From Xenophilus azovorans DSM 13620 (GTDB lineage: Bacteria; Pseudomonadota; Gammaproteobacteria; Burkholderiales; Burkholderiaceae_C): a DNA stretch of 64,000 nt. A program made the position numbers and the translations under genes. The notes below the pieces were generated by a model. That model had not been told where the DNA came from. It worked only from the letters and a program-made list of their open reading frames with translations, and ran no database searches. Positions within the stretch are counted from its first letter, which is position 1. Each line of letters opens with the position of its first letter. Location: positions 144,190-208,189 of the forward strand of contig NZ_JQKD01000008.1 of the NCBI RefSeq assembly GCF_000745855.1, written 5' to 3'. This document shows positions 34,790 through 42,945 of the stretch, piece after piece.

Positions 34790-35185
34790 ATGTTTGCCAA
34801 CTGCCAGCTGATGGGGACCGACATGGCCTTCCCCGACGTGTGCCTCACCCCGTCGCCCGCCGGCCCGGTGCCGATCCCGTACCCCAACATCGCCGCCGGC
34901 CCGATGGCCGTGCCCAACGTGCCGACGATCCTTTTCGCCGGCGCGCCGGCGCACAACATGGGCACCACCATCCCCATGACCAACGGCGACAACGCGGGCG
35001 TGGCCACCGGCGTGGCCTCCGGCATGGTGATGGGCCCCAGCCGCCACCTGACGGGCGCCTTCACGGTGCTGCTCAAGGGCCTGCCCGCCACGCGCATGAC
35101 CAGCGTGTCGCTGCAGAACAGCACCAACGCGCCCGGCTGCCGGCTGGTGCCCAGCCAGCCGAAGATCCTGCTGCTGGCGCCCTGA
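34790..35185 (+). CDS. PAAR-like (DUF4150) spike-tip protein
   Basis: 131 residues. The signature DVCLTPSPAGPVPIPYPNIA and MTNGDNAGVATGVASG identifies the DUF4150 PAAR-like family, which caps the VgrG needle. No C-terminal toxin is fused, so it would act as a plain tip or combine with a separate effector. It follows the DUF3540 gene by 15 bases after a GGGAG ribosome site and precedes vgrG copy 2 by 128 bases. The gap before vgrG2 shows a GTCAATACTG stretch but no clear promoter. Confidence 0.9.
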   Translation: MFANCQLMGTDMAFPDVCLTPSPAGPVPIPYPNIAAGPMAVPNVPTILFAGAPAHNMGTTIPMTNGDNAGVATGVASGMVMGPSRHLTGAFTVLLKGLPATRMTSVSLQNSTNAPGCRLVPSQPKILLLAP

Positions 35186-35313
35186 GCGGGGGCGTCCCGC
35201 CCCGTTTCCTCCCTCGCGCTGCTTACCTCTTCCGGCAGGATTGCGGGCGGCCGGGCCGGGGTCAATACTGGGCCGCATCGGCCCCTTGTCGTGGGGCAGG
35301 GGCATGCGGCGCC

Positions 35314-37656
35314 ATGACGAACACCCTCTTTCGCATCGAGAGCGACTCGCCCGCGAAGGACGACCTGCTGTTCTGGCGCCTGGTGGGCCACGAGGGGCTG
35401 TCGCGCCCCTCCACCTACGAGCTGACGGTGCTGTCCAAGAGCGAGAAGATCGCACCGGGCGACATCCTGGGCCGCAGCTTCGACGTGGTGATCGCCTTCG
35501 AGGACGAAGACGGCGGCAGCCATGAGCGGCACTGCCAGGGGCATGCGGTGCGCTTCGTGCGCGCGGCGCATGCCGGCCGCCACTTCGCCTACCGGATCAC
35601 CCTGCGCTCGTGGTTCTGGCTGCTCACGCGGCGCCGCAACTCGCGCATCCTGCAGGACCAGAAGGTGCTGGACGTGCTGGACGCCGTGCTGGAGGACAGC
35701 CCCATCAAGCGGCTCAAGAAGACCCGCACCGGCAACGTGATCGGCAGCCACGAGCCGCACACCTACTGCGTGCAGTACCAGGAGAGCGACTACGACTTCC
35801 TCTCGCGCCTGCTGGAGGAGGAGGGCATCTACTACTGGTTCGACACCACCGAGGCCGAGCCCGCCATGCACCTGGCCGACGCGCTGGACGCCGCCCATGC
35901 GCCGCTGCCGGCGGCGGGCACCCTGCACTTCGAGGCCTCGGCGGTGGCCGAGGCGCGGCATGCGGAGATCACGCGCTGGATCAGCATGCGCCAGCTCGAC
36001 AGCGGCGGCTTCGCCTCGCGCGACCGGGACTTCACCGTCATCAGCCGCACGCTCGCGGCCGACAAGGCCGAGCCCGACGCGCACGAGCTGGCCGACCTGG
36101 AGTGCTTCGAGTACCCCGGCGGCTATGCCAGCGGCGACGACACCGACGGGCTGGCCCGCATGCGGCTGGACGAACTCATCGGCCGGCGCCAGCGCCACTG
36201 GGCGACCACCACCTGGCCCGACGTGTCGGTGGGCCGGCGCTTCCGCTTCGAGGGCAGCCCCGACGGCCAGCATGACGGCGAGTACGTGATCGCCGGCTGC
36301 GTGCTGGTGGCCGCGCATCCCGGCCACGAGGCGCTGGGCGCGCAGCAGCCCCCGCCGCTGGGCAGCGAACTCGACGCCGCCCTGCACGACGACGCCGTCA
36401 ACGTCGAGCACTGGACCATCGTGCGAGAGCTGATGGACCAGTCGCCCGAGCTGATCGCGCCCAGCCCGGGCAGCAGCTGCTTCCTGCTGACCCTGCTGCC
36501 GCTGGACGCGCCCTGGCGGCCGCCGCGCCTGACGCCGCGCCGCCGCATGCCGGGACCGCAGACCGCGCTGGTGGTGGGCAAGCAGGGCGAGCAGATCTGG
36601 ACCGACGAGCACGGCCGGGTGAAGGTGCAGTTCCACTGGGACCGCTACGGCCGGAACGACGAGAACAGCTCCTGCTGGATCCGCGTGTCGCATCCCTGGG
36701 CCGGCAAGGGCTGGGGCGCGGTGAGCATCCCGCGCATCGGGCAGGAGGTGATCGTCGACTTTCTCGAAGGCGACCCGGACCAGCCGATCGTCACCGGCCG
36801 CGTCTACAACGGCGAATCGCAGGCGCCCTATCCGCTGCCGGGCGGCGCGGTGGTCAGCGGCATCAAGACCGATACGCACAAGGGCCGCGGCTACAACGAG
36901 ATGTCGATGGACGACACCGCCGGCCAGGAGAAGATCACCGTGCACGGCCAGTACGACATGGCCACCACGGTGGAGCACGACCAGACCACCACCGTGCACA
37001 ACTGCCGCACCGACGCCATCGACGTGGACGACTCGGAGACCGTGGGCAGCAACCAGACGCTGAGCGTCGGCGCCGACCAGACCGTCACGATCGGCGCCAA
37101 CCGCACGGAGTCGGTGGGCGCCAACGAGACCATCACCATCGGCGCCCACCGCAGCGAGACCGTCAACGGCGGCGAGACCGTCACCGTCAACGGCGGACGC
37201 AGCCACACCGTCAATGGCGTGCAGTCCACCACCATCTCGGTGGCCGAGACGCACACCGTCGGTGCCGGGCGCGTGCACAGCGTGGGCGCGGGCGAGGCGA
37301 TCAACGTGGGCGGCGTACAGGCGGTGAGCGTGGGAGGCGCACGCATGGTCAGCGTGGGCGGTGCGCAGCAGGTCAGCGTCGGGGCGGTGCAGTCGGTGAG
37401 CGTGGGCGGCGCCCACAGCCTGTCGGCCGCGGCCATCTCGGCGTCGGCCAAGAGCGTGGTCAGGATCAAGGCCGGCTCGACCTGCCAGATCGAGGCGCCC
37501 ACCATCAAGCTCAAGGCCGGCGGCAGCACGATCACGATGAACGCCGGCGGCATCACCATCAAGGGCGCCAAGATCACCATCGAGGCCAGCGGCACGGCCT
37601 CGTTCAAGGCCGGCGGCTCGATCAAGATCAAGGGCAGCAGCCTGGGCGAGGATTGA
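35314..37656 (+). CDS. tssI: T6SS spike protein VgrG/TssI, copy 2
   Basis: 780 residues from the ATG at 35314; the longer upstream frame is a shadow. It is closely similar to copy 1 through the gp27 and gp5-like regions (DLLFWRLVGHEGLSRPSTYEL, KVQFHWDRYGRNDENSSCWI, IPRIGQEVIVDFLEGDPDQP). The needle has many V-G-x-N repeats and then a run of VSVGGA-type repeats (positions 37310-37430). It ends with a glycine/lysine beta-helix tail (GGSTITMNAGGITIKGAKITIE) rather than the helical tail of copy 1. It heads the island ending in the PAAR-like nuclease toxin. Confidence 0.95.
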   Translation: MTNTLFRIESDSPAKDDLLFWRLVGHEGLSRPSTYELTVLSKSEKIAPGDILGRSFDVVIAFEDEDGGSHERHCQGHAVRFVRAAHAGRHFAYRITLRSWFWLLTRRRNSRILQDQKVLDVLDAVLEDSPIKRLKKTRTGNVIGSHEPHTYCVQYQESDYDFLSRLLEEEGIYYWFDTTEAEPAMHLADALDAAHAPLPAAGTLHFEASAVAEARHAEITRWISMRQLDSGGFASRDRDFTVISRTLAADKAEPDAHELADLECFEYPGGYASGDDTDGLARMRLDELIGRRQRHWATTTWPDVSVGRRFRFEGSPDGQHDGEYVIAGCVLVAAHPGHEALGAQQPPPLGSELDAALHDDAVNVEHWTIVRELMDQSPELIAPSPGSSCFLLTLLPLDAPWRPPRLTPRRRMPGPQTALVVGKQGEQIWTDEHGRVKVQFHWDRYGRNDENSSCWIRVSHPWAGKGWGAVSIPRIGQEVIVDFLEGDPDQPIVTGRVYNGESQAPYPLPGGAVVSGIKTDTHKGRGYNEMSMDDTAGQEKITVHGQYDMATTVEHDQTTTVHNCRTDAIDVDDSETVGSNQTLSVGADQTVTIGANRTESVGANETITIGAHRSETVNGGETVTVNGGRSHTVNGVQSTTISVAETHTVGAGRVHSVGAGEAINVGGVQAVSVGGARMVSVGGAQQVSVGAVQSVSVGGAHSLSAAAISASAKSVVRIKAGSTCQIEAPTIKLKAGGSTITMNAGGITIKGAKITIEASGTASFKAGGSIKIKGSSLGED

Positions 37657-37659
37657 AAA

Positions 37660-37800
37660 ATGAAGCACCCCCCAAGCCGCTTCGCGGCTCCCCCCTCTCT
37701 CGCCTTCGGCGGGAGGGGGGCGCACCCGGCGGCCTGGCCGAGCCAGTTCCGCGGGCGCCCTGGCATGGCCTGCTCCGCGGCCTTCGGACCGGGGAAGGCC
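37660..37800. repeat. Intergenic palindrome-rich repeat, copy 2
   Basis: Fills the 193-base gap after vgrG2. It begins with a C-rich run, AAGCCGCTTCGCGGCT hairpin, then CCCCCCTCTCTCGCCTTCGG-CGGGAGGGGGG, a strong stem-loop at 37690-37719. From 37730 it reads GCGGCCTGGCCGAGCCAGTT and GGCATGGCCTGCTCCGCGGCC, matching the copy at 1114-1155. Could end vgrG2 transcription. Confidence 0.6.
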
Positions 37801-37849
37801 GTTGTGTGCCATGCGATGCGGTTGGCGCGCGGCGCCATGGACAACTGAA

Positions 37850-38326
37850 ATGCAGGACACCGATCTCGACGCCGCGCATGTGCTGCTCAGCGGCATGGCG
37901 GACTGGGCGCGCCTGGCGGGCGGCGGCGTGGCGCAAGCCAGCTTTGCGGGCTTCGACGCGGCGGGCCGCTTCCTCGTCACGCTGGCTGACGGCCGGACGC
38001 CGGTGCCGGCGCTGTCCACCGTCGGGCTGGCGCCGGCCGACGCAGGCTGCCGCGTGGTGGTCGCCTTCGAGGGCAGCGACCCGGCGCGCCCGGTGATCGT
38101 CGGGCGGCTGCAGGCCGCGCCGGCGCAGGAGCCGGTGCCGCCGGTGCACTGCACGGTCGATGGCGAGCGCGTGTCGATCGAGGCGCAGCACCGGATCGAG
38201 CTGCGCTGCGGCGAGGCCAGCATCGTGCTGACGCGCGCCGGCAAGGTGCTCATCAAAGGCAACTTCGTGCTCACGCGTTCGCGCGGCGCCAACAAGATCA
38301 AGGGCGCCTACGTGGACATCAACTGA
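37850..38326 (+). CDS. DUF6484-like T6SS-associated protein
   Basis: 158 residues from the ATG at 37850. The segment GRFLVTLADGRTPVPALSTV followed by GCRVVVAFEGSDPARPVIVGRL is a gpV/VgrG-like OB module, and the C-terminal part (VSIEAQHRIELRCGEASIVLT) is a short beta-helix. This fits a small family (I believe DUF6484) seen beside DUF2169 genes in vgrG islands. Ends 16 bases before the DUF2169 gene. Confidence 0.65.
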   Translation: MQDTDLDAAHVLLSGMADWARLAGGGVAQASFAGFDAAGRFLVTLADGRTPVPALSTVGLAPADAGCRVVVAFEGSDPARPVIVGRLQAAPAQEPVPPVHCTVDGERVSIEAQHRIELRCGEASIVLTRAGKVLIKGNFVLTRSRGANKIKGAYVDIN

Positions 38327-38342
38327 GCGCAGAAGGCCCGCC

Positions 38343-39398
38343 ATGTGGCAGCTCGACAACCGCACCCCCTACGCTGCAGAGCGCACCTGGGTGCGCGACC
38401 GCGACGGCGCCGAGATCTGGATCGTCGCGGTGAAGTGCAGCTTCGACATCCACGCCGACGGCAGCACCGAGCCCGCGGCCGAGCAGCCGCCCGTGACGCA
38501 GGTGCCCGAGTACATCGACCCGGCCGCACCCGCGCGCTCCAGCCTGCGCCACGAGATCGACCTGGTGCGCACCAAGCTCACCACCGACGTGCTGCTGCTG
38601 GGCGAGGCGCACGCCCCCGGCGGCGTGCCGGTGACGCAGCTCGACGTGGGCTTTCGCGTCGGCCCGGTGGCCAAGCGGCTGCGCGTGACGGGTGACCGCG
38701 TATGGCTGGGCGGCGCGCCGTCGCCGCCGCGGCCCTTCGTGACGCTGCCGATCTGCTGGGAGCGGGCCTACGGCGGCATCGACCCCGGCAGCCGCGACGG
38801 CGCGCGGCCGCAGTGGGACGAGCGCAACCCCATCGGCACCGGCTTCGTGCTCGATGCGTCGCACGCCGAGGGCCTGCGGCTGCCGAACATCGAATACCCC
38901 GACCAACTGGTGCGCACCTGGAGCGACCGCCCCGCGCCGGCCGGCTTCGGCCCGCTCGGCGTGCACTGGCAGCCGCGCCGCAGCCTGGCGGGCACCTACG
39001 ACGAGCGTTGGCTGCGCGAGCGCCAGCCGCTGCTGCCGCAGGACTTCGACGACCGCCACTACCAGTGCGCGCCGGCCGACCAGCAGGCGCCGCAGTTCCT
39101 GCAGGGGGGCGAGCCGGTGGCGCTGGTGCACCTGGCACCGCAGGCGGAGATCCGCTTCGTGCTGCCGCGCGTGCTGCTCGGCCTTGAGACCTTCTTTTCG
39201 GACGGCACGCGCCAGCGGCACGAGCGGCCGCGGCTGCACACGGTGATCCTGGAGCCGTCGGCGATGCGGGTGTCGCTGGTGTGGCACAGCGCGCTGCCCT
39301 GCCATCCCAGGGTCCACAAGCTGATGCGCACGCGTATCGCCGGGAAGCGCCTGTTGCGCCTGGGCGAGACCGAAGACGAAGAGGCGGTGCAGGTGTGA
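38343..39398 (+). CDS. DUF2169 adaptor protein
   Basis: 351 residues, a stand-alone DUF2169 protein (LPICWERAYGGIDPGSRDG, then LRLPNIEYPDQLVRTWSDRP and PAGFGPLGVHWQPRRSLAGTYD). This family helps load effectors onto VgrG. It lies with the thiolase-like and toxin genes, and the order matches the P. aeruginosa PA0097-PA0098-PA0099 (Tse7) genes as I remember it. The stop is followed 2 bases later by the next ATG. Confidence 0.88.
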   Translation: MWQLDNRTPYAAERTWVRDRDGAEIWIVAVKCSFDIHADGSTEPAAEQPPVTQVPEYIDPAAPARSSLRHEIDLVRTKLTTDVLLLGEAHAPGGVPVTQLDVGFRVGPVAKRLRVTGDRVWLGGAPSPPRPFVTLPICWERAYGGIDPGSRDGARPQWDERNPIGTGFVLDASHAEGLRLPNIEYPDQLVRTWSDRPAPAGFGPLGVHWQPRRSLAGTYDERWLRERQPLLPQDFDDRHYQCAPADQQAPQFLQGGEPVALVHLAPQAEIRFVLPRVLLGLETFFSDGTRQRHERPRLHTVILEPSAMRVSLVWHSALPCHPRVHKLMRTRIAGKRLLRLGETEDEEAVQV

Positions 39399-39400
39399 AC

Positions 39401-40453
39401 ATGGCGCCCCTGCATGTCCTCGGCCTGGGCGCCAGCACGCCGGTCGGCCGCACCGTGTGGGCCAGCGCAGCGGCCGTGCGCGCCGGCGTGTGCGGCTTCC
39501 GGGTGCATCCGTACATGGTCGACACCGCCGGCGAGCCCATGCGCGTGGCGGCCGCGCCCTGGCTGGACATCGGCCTGGAGGGCGCCTCCCGGCTGGCCGC
39601 GCTGGCCCTGCCCGCCATCGAGGAGGCGCTGGCGCCCTGGCCGGCGAACCTGCCGCTGCGGCTCGGGCTGGCCCTGGCGCTGCCGCCCATGCGGCCCGGC
39701 AGGCCCGATGGCCTGGCCGGCGAGGTGCTGGAACGGGTCAGCGACCGGCTCGGCAACCGCTTCGCGCGCATGGCGGCCTTCGAGGCAGGCCATGCTGCCG
39801 GCCACCTGGCCGCCGCCGCGGCCGAGGCTGGCTGCACGCGGGGCGCCTTCGATGCCTGCCTGGTCGTCGGCGCCGATTCCTACCTCGCGCCCGAGACGCT
39901 GGAATGGATCGAAGCCTGCGACCAGCTGCACGGCGGCGGTCCGCTGAACAATGCCTGGGGCTTCATCCCCGGCGAGGCCGCGGGCGCCATGCTGCTGGGC
40001 ACCGTTGATGCGGCGCGGCAGTGCGGCGCCGAGCCGCTGGGGGAACTGGTGTCGGTCGGCATCGGCATGGAGCACCGGCTCATCAAGACCGACGACGTGT
40101 GCGTGGGCGAAGGGTTGACCCAGGCCTTTCGCGCCGCGCTGCAGGGGCTGGCGCCGGGCGAGCAGGTGCACGACGTGTATTGCGACCTCAACGGGGAGCG
40201 GTATCGCACGGAGGAGTACGGCTTCGCCGTCTTGCGTACGGCCGAGCGCTTTCGCGCGCCGTCCGAATTCGTCTGCCCGGCCGACTGCTGGGGCGACGTG
40301 GGCGCCGCCGGCGGGCCGCTGCATGCGGCGCTGGCGCTCATTGCAGCGCGCAAGCGCTACGGCAAGGGCCCCCTGTCGATGGTCTGGGGCAGCTCCGAGC
40401 GCGGCGAGCGCGGGGCGATGTTGCTGCGGGGCGCGGATGCGGTCCGCGGTTGA
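39401..40453 (+). CDS. Thiolase/beta-ketoacyl-synthase-like pseudoenzyme, T6SS island
   Basis: 350 residues with the thiolase fold order (HVLGLGASTPVGRT, ... FDACLVVGADSYLAPETLEW, NAWGFIPGEAAGAMLL, CWGDVGAAGGPLHAALA). The catalytic residues of ketosynthases are not where expected. The Cys region reads FEAGHAAGH without a Cys, the HGTGT region reads CDLNGERY, and the second His of NxGHxxAAxG is Asp (WGDVGAAGG). It is therefore probably not an enzyme. Proteins of this type occur between DUF2169 and toxin genes in vgrG islands, which suggests an adaptor role. ATG at 39401 preferred over GTG at 39395. Confidence 0.8.
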   Translation: MAPLHVLGLGASTPVGRTVWASAAAVRAGVCGFRVHPYMVDTAGEPMRVAAAPWLDIGLEGASRLAALALPAIEEALAPWPANLPLRLGLALALPPMRPGRPDGLAGEVLERVSDRLGNRFARMAAFEAGHAAGHLAAAAAEAGCTRGAFDACLVVGADSYLAPETLEWIEACDQLHGGGPLNNAWGFIPGEAAGAMLLGTVDAARQCGAEPLGELVSVGIGMEHRLIKTDDVCVGEGLTQAFRAALQGLAPGEQVHDVYCDLNGERYRTEEYGFAVLRTAERFRAPSEFVCPADCWGDVGAAGGPLHAALALIAARKRYGKGPLSMVWGSSERGERGAMLLRGADAVRG

Positions 40454-40455
40454 GC

Positions 40456-41331
40456 ATGCCGGTCACCATCCGCGTCAACGGCACGTCCACCACGCTGGTC
40501 CACAAGTTCAGCACCGGCATCAGCAACGCGACCATCCCCGACGTCTGCAAGACGCCGAGCCCCGGCGGACCGGTGCCGGTGCCCTATCCGAACATCGCGC
40601 TGTCCGGCACGCTGTCCGACGGGACGACGACCGTCAAGGGCGACAAGGCGCATGCGGCGCATCGCAAGTCGAAGTTCGCGCTGTCCAACGGCGACAACGC
40701 GGGCACCGCCGGCGGCGTGAAGTCCAGCACCTTCATGAAGGAGGCCACCTGGATCGGCTTCTCCTTCGACGTCAAGATGGATGGCGGCAATGCCAACCGT
40801 CTTGGCGACCAGATGTATCACAACGCGCAGAACGCGGCGAATCTGGGCGGGGAGGCGCAGGCGCCGTTTGTCGCCGAGGTCGGCGACAAGGAAATGGCCG
40901 ACAAGCTCTGCGACGCCGCCTGCAAGGCGATGGACGACAAGAAGAAGCTGGATGCGGCGGACGTCAAGGCAGGCAGGACGCCACGCTCGAAATACCAGAA
41001 CCTCATGCGCAACCACCTCGATCCCAAGCCGCGCGGGCGCCAGCCGGGCCTGATCACCGAGGCTTCGCAAAAGATCGGCGGCGACTTCATCGGCAAATGG
41101 GGCAAGGTGACCGGCGGCGGTTCGGGTTTTGTCAAGTGGGACATCGTGCTGACAGGAGCCACGAAAGCGGTGGAAAGAGGATCGGTGACGCTCAGCGGCG
41201 TGACCAAGATCATCGAGGTCAAGTTTCCCGGCGACTCGCTGACGGACAACCAGACGGCCCAGATCAAGAAGGCCGGCAAGGCGGGGAAGGTGACGGTCAT
41301 GGATGTCGAGAATGACTGCGTCTGCACTTGA
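40456..41331 (+). CDS. PAAR-like (DUF4150) T6SS toxin with VRR-NUC-type nuclease domain
   Basis: 291 residues. Residues 1-110 are DUF4150/PAAR-like (TIPDVCKTPSPGGPVPVPYPNIA, LSNGDNAGTAGG). The C-terminal region has the PD-(D/E)xK/VRR-NUC pattern: Asp229 in VKWDIVL, then Glu254-x-Lys256 in KIIEVKFPGDSLTDNQ. This predicts DNA cleavage in a target cell. The protein would be delivered on the VgrG2 tip. It starts 2 bases after the thiolase-like gene and is followed by a DUF3396 gene, which is the expected immunity type for VRR-NUC toxins (TseV/TsiV). Lysine-rich and slightly less GC-rich than the neighbours. Confidence 0.85.
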   Translation: MPVTIRVNGTSTTLVHKFSTGISNATIPDVCKTPSPGGPVPVPYPNIALSGTLSDGTTTVKGDKAHAAHRKSKFALSNGDNAGTAGGVKSSTFMKEATWIGFSFDVKMDGGNANRLGDQMYHNAQNAANLGGEAQAPFVAEVGDKEMADKLCDAACKAMDDKKKLDAADVKAGRTPRSKYQNLMRNHLDPKPRGRQPGLITEASQKIGGDFIGKWGKVTGGGSGFVKWDIVLTGATKAVERGSVTLSGVTKIIEVKFPGDSLTDNQTAQIKKAGKAGKVTVMDVENDCVCT

Positions 41332-41342
41332 AAGGTGAAAGC

Positions 41343-42254
41343 ATGGATGGGTCCCGATTCACGCACGCGAAGAATGCGCATGTCCTGGCGATGCCCTGCC
41401 TGGAGGTCGTCGCCTTTGCCTATGGGCCGCAAGACAGCGGTGCGGGCTTCGCGCGGTTCCTGCGCACGTTCTGCGAGGCTTTCGGCGAGCACATCCGCTT
41501 CTACCGCACCGGCGACATGAAGCGCTTTCGCGCCTTCGAGACCCGTGCGCTCGATGGGCCCTACCACTGGTTCGCCGATCCGGGCCTGCTGGCCGGCAAG
41601 ATGCTCGGATTCCGGGCGCATTCGGGCGCCGCGGCGCGCGATCTCTTTCCGCCCGCCGTGAAGATGTCGCTGCTGGGCGTCTTCGATCCGCCGTGTTTCG
41701 TGGTGCGGATGATGCTGCCGGTGGAGTGGGGCGATGCGCCGGAGGAAGTGATTGCGCTGGCACGCAACGCCTTGGCGGAGTTCCCGCTCAGCAGCGGCTA
41801 TTGCGGGTACTCGCTCGTCTGGGACGAGGCGGACCCTGCGCTGGAGCGCGAGGTCTGCCAGTGGGCGGCGCCCCTGCTGCGCCGGCACCCTGGCCTGGGC
41901 TATGGCGATACGCTCACGCTGTCCAACGCGGCCGAGAAGGGCGTGGTGGCCGTCAACTGGCTGACCTTCCTGGGTGCCGGGATGGTGGCCACCCTGGGCG
42001 GGCGCGCGGCATTGGAGAGCAGCGCCCCTGCGGGCGTGTCGGTGCTCCCGCTCGGGAAGGACGGCGTGCTCTTGCGCGCCGGCGATGCGCCGCAGTTCGG
42101 CGACGTCAACCGGCAGGACCTGCTGCCCGCCGTCCACGCCGTGGGCCGGCTCGTTGCGCCGGTGGTGGCGCCCGACGACGCGCTCGACGATCTGGCGATC
42201 CAGGGCATGTCGGAAGAGGATGCGCATGACTGGCTTCGCCGTTTCTTCGTCTGA
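41343..42254 (+). CDS. DUF3396 (TsiV-type) immunity protein
   Basis: 303 residues from ATG 41343 (AAAGGTGAA upstream; TTG 41328 is an alternative). It matches the DUF3396 layout: FCEAFGEHIRFYRTGDMKRF, YHWFADPG, VRMMLPVEWGD, SGYCGYSLVWDEADP and AVNWLTFLGAGM. I associate the DUF3396 family with immunity against VRR-NUC T6SS toxins, and it sits 11 bases after such a toxin gene. It lacks a signal peptide, which fits a cytoplasmic DNase target. Confidence 0.82.
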   Translation: MDGSRFTHAKNAHVLAMPCLEVVAFAYGPQDSGAGFARFLRTFCEAFGEHIRFYRTGDMKRFRAFETRALDGPYHWFADPGLLAGKMLGFRAHSGAAARDLFPPAVKMSLLGVFDPPCFVVRMMLPVEWGDAPEEVIALARNALAEFPLSSGYCGYSLVWDEADPALEREVCQWAAPLLRRHPGLGYGDTLTLSNAAEKGVVAVNWLTFLGAGMVATLGGRAALESSAPAGVSVLPLGKDGVLLRAGDAPQFGDVNRQDLLPAVHAVGRLVAPVVAPDDALDDLAIQGMSEEDAHDWLRRFFV

Positions 42255-42936
42255 GCGCTACGCCGGCGCCGTCGTGATCGAGGTCGCGGTGGCTGCCGGG
42301 CCCGAGGGCGCCATCGAACTGGTGCAGCGCCGCATCGGCGCTTTTCTCGATGCGGTCGGGGCGGGGTTCTTCTTTCCGTGCCGACGGCGCGAGGCGTCCC
42401 GCGTCGAGGTCCGCGCCGATACGGCATCGGTCCATGCGAGGCTCGACGTCGAGGACCTTCCGGTCACGGCGCTGGCGGTGCTGGGTGGCATGCTGGCCGA
42501 CTGCCGGCATCACGAAGTCTCGTTCCGGTCGGCACATGCCTTGCTCGGCCGCCGCGAGCACGATCTATTGGCCGAGGGCGGCGTACGCCCCGCCGCCGCC
42601 GCACAGCCGCCGTTTGCGGTCGAGCTGCCGCCGGACCTGGCCGGCAACTCGGCCCTGCTGGTGGAAATCGAGTTCGCGCAGCCGGTGCCGCCCGACGTCG
42701 GCGCGGGCTTGCTGGAGACGCTCGCGCTGTGGGACGCGCTGACGCTGGCCTACCCGAGCGACCCTGACGAACCGGTCGAAGTCAGCGGCGCGCAGGCCCT
42801 GTTCAACGACCCGCGCACGATCCACTACCAGGAGTGGATCTGGGACAACGCCGAGCTCGAGGCGTGGGATCTCGTCGTCAACCTCTGCTGCGCCTGGCAT
42901 GCGACGCTGCCCATCGCGCGGCTGCATTTCGAGTGA
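42226..42936 (+). CDS. Unrecognised protein, second candidate immunity gene
   Basis: 236 residues; no known family recognised. It overlaps the DUF3396 gene by 29 bases, so translation is probably coupled; GGAAGAGG lies upstream. ATG at 42220 is an equally plausible start. The sequence is a compact alpha/beta protein (AIELVQRRIGAFLDAVG; ALLVEIEFAQPVPPDVGAGLLETLALWD; IHYQEWIWDNAELEAWDLVVNL). No signal peptide. Overlap with the immunity gene suggests a helper or second immunity protein. Confidence 0.65.
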   Translation: MTGFAVSSSERYAGAVVIEVAVAAGPEGAIELVQRRIGAFLDAVGAGFFFPCRRREASRVEVRADTASVHARLDVEDLPVTALAVLGGMLADCRHHEVSFRSAHALLGRREHDLLAEGGVRPAAAAQPPFAVELPPDLAGNSALLVEIEFAQPVPPDVGAGLLETLALWDALTLAYPSDPDEPVEVSGAQALFNDPRTIHYQEWIWDNAELEAWDLVVNLCCAWHATLPIARLHFE

Positions 42937-42945
42937 AGGGGGCTT

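Noticed and set aside
37040..37430. Second tract of regular repeats
   Set aside because: Also the coding repeats of a VgrG needle, copy 2.
34552..38301. Very long reverse-strand open frame over DUF3540, PAAR-like and vgrG2
   Set aside because: Shadow of forward genes with recognisable domains. Its His/Arg/Ala/Val composition reflects high GC, and no family pattern is visible.
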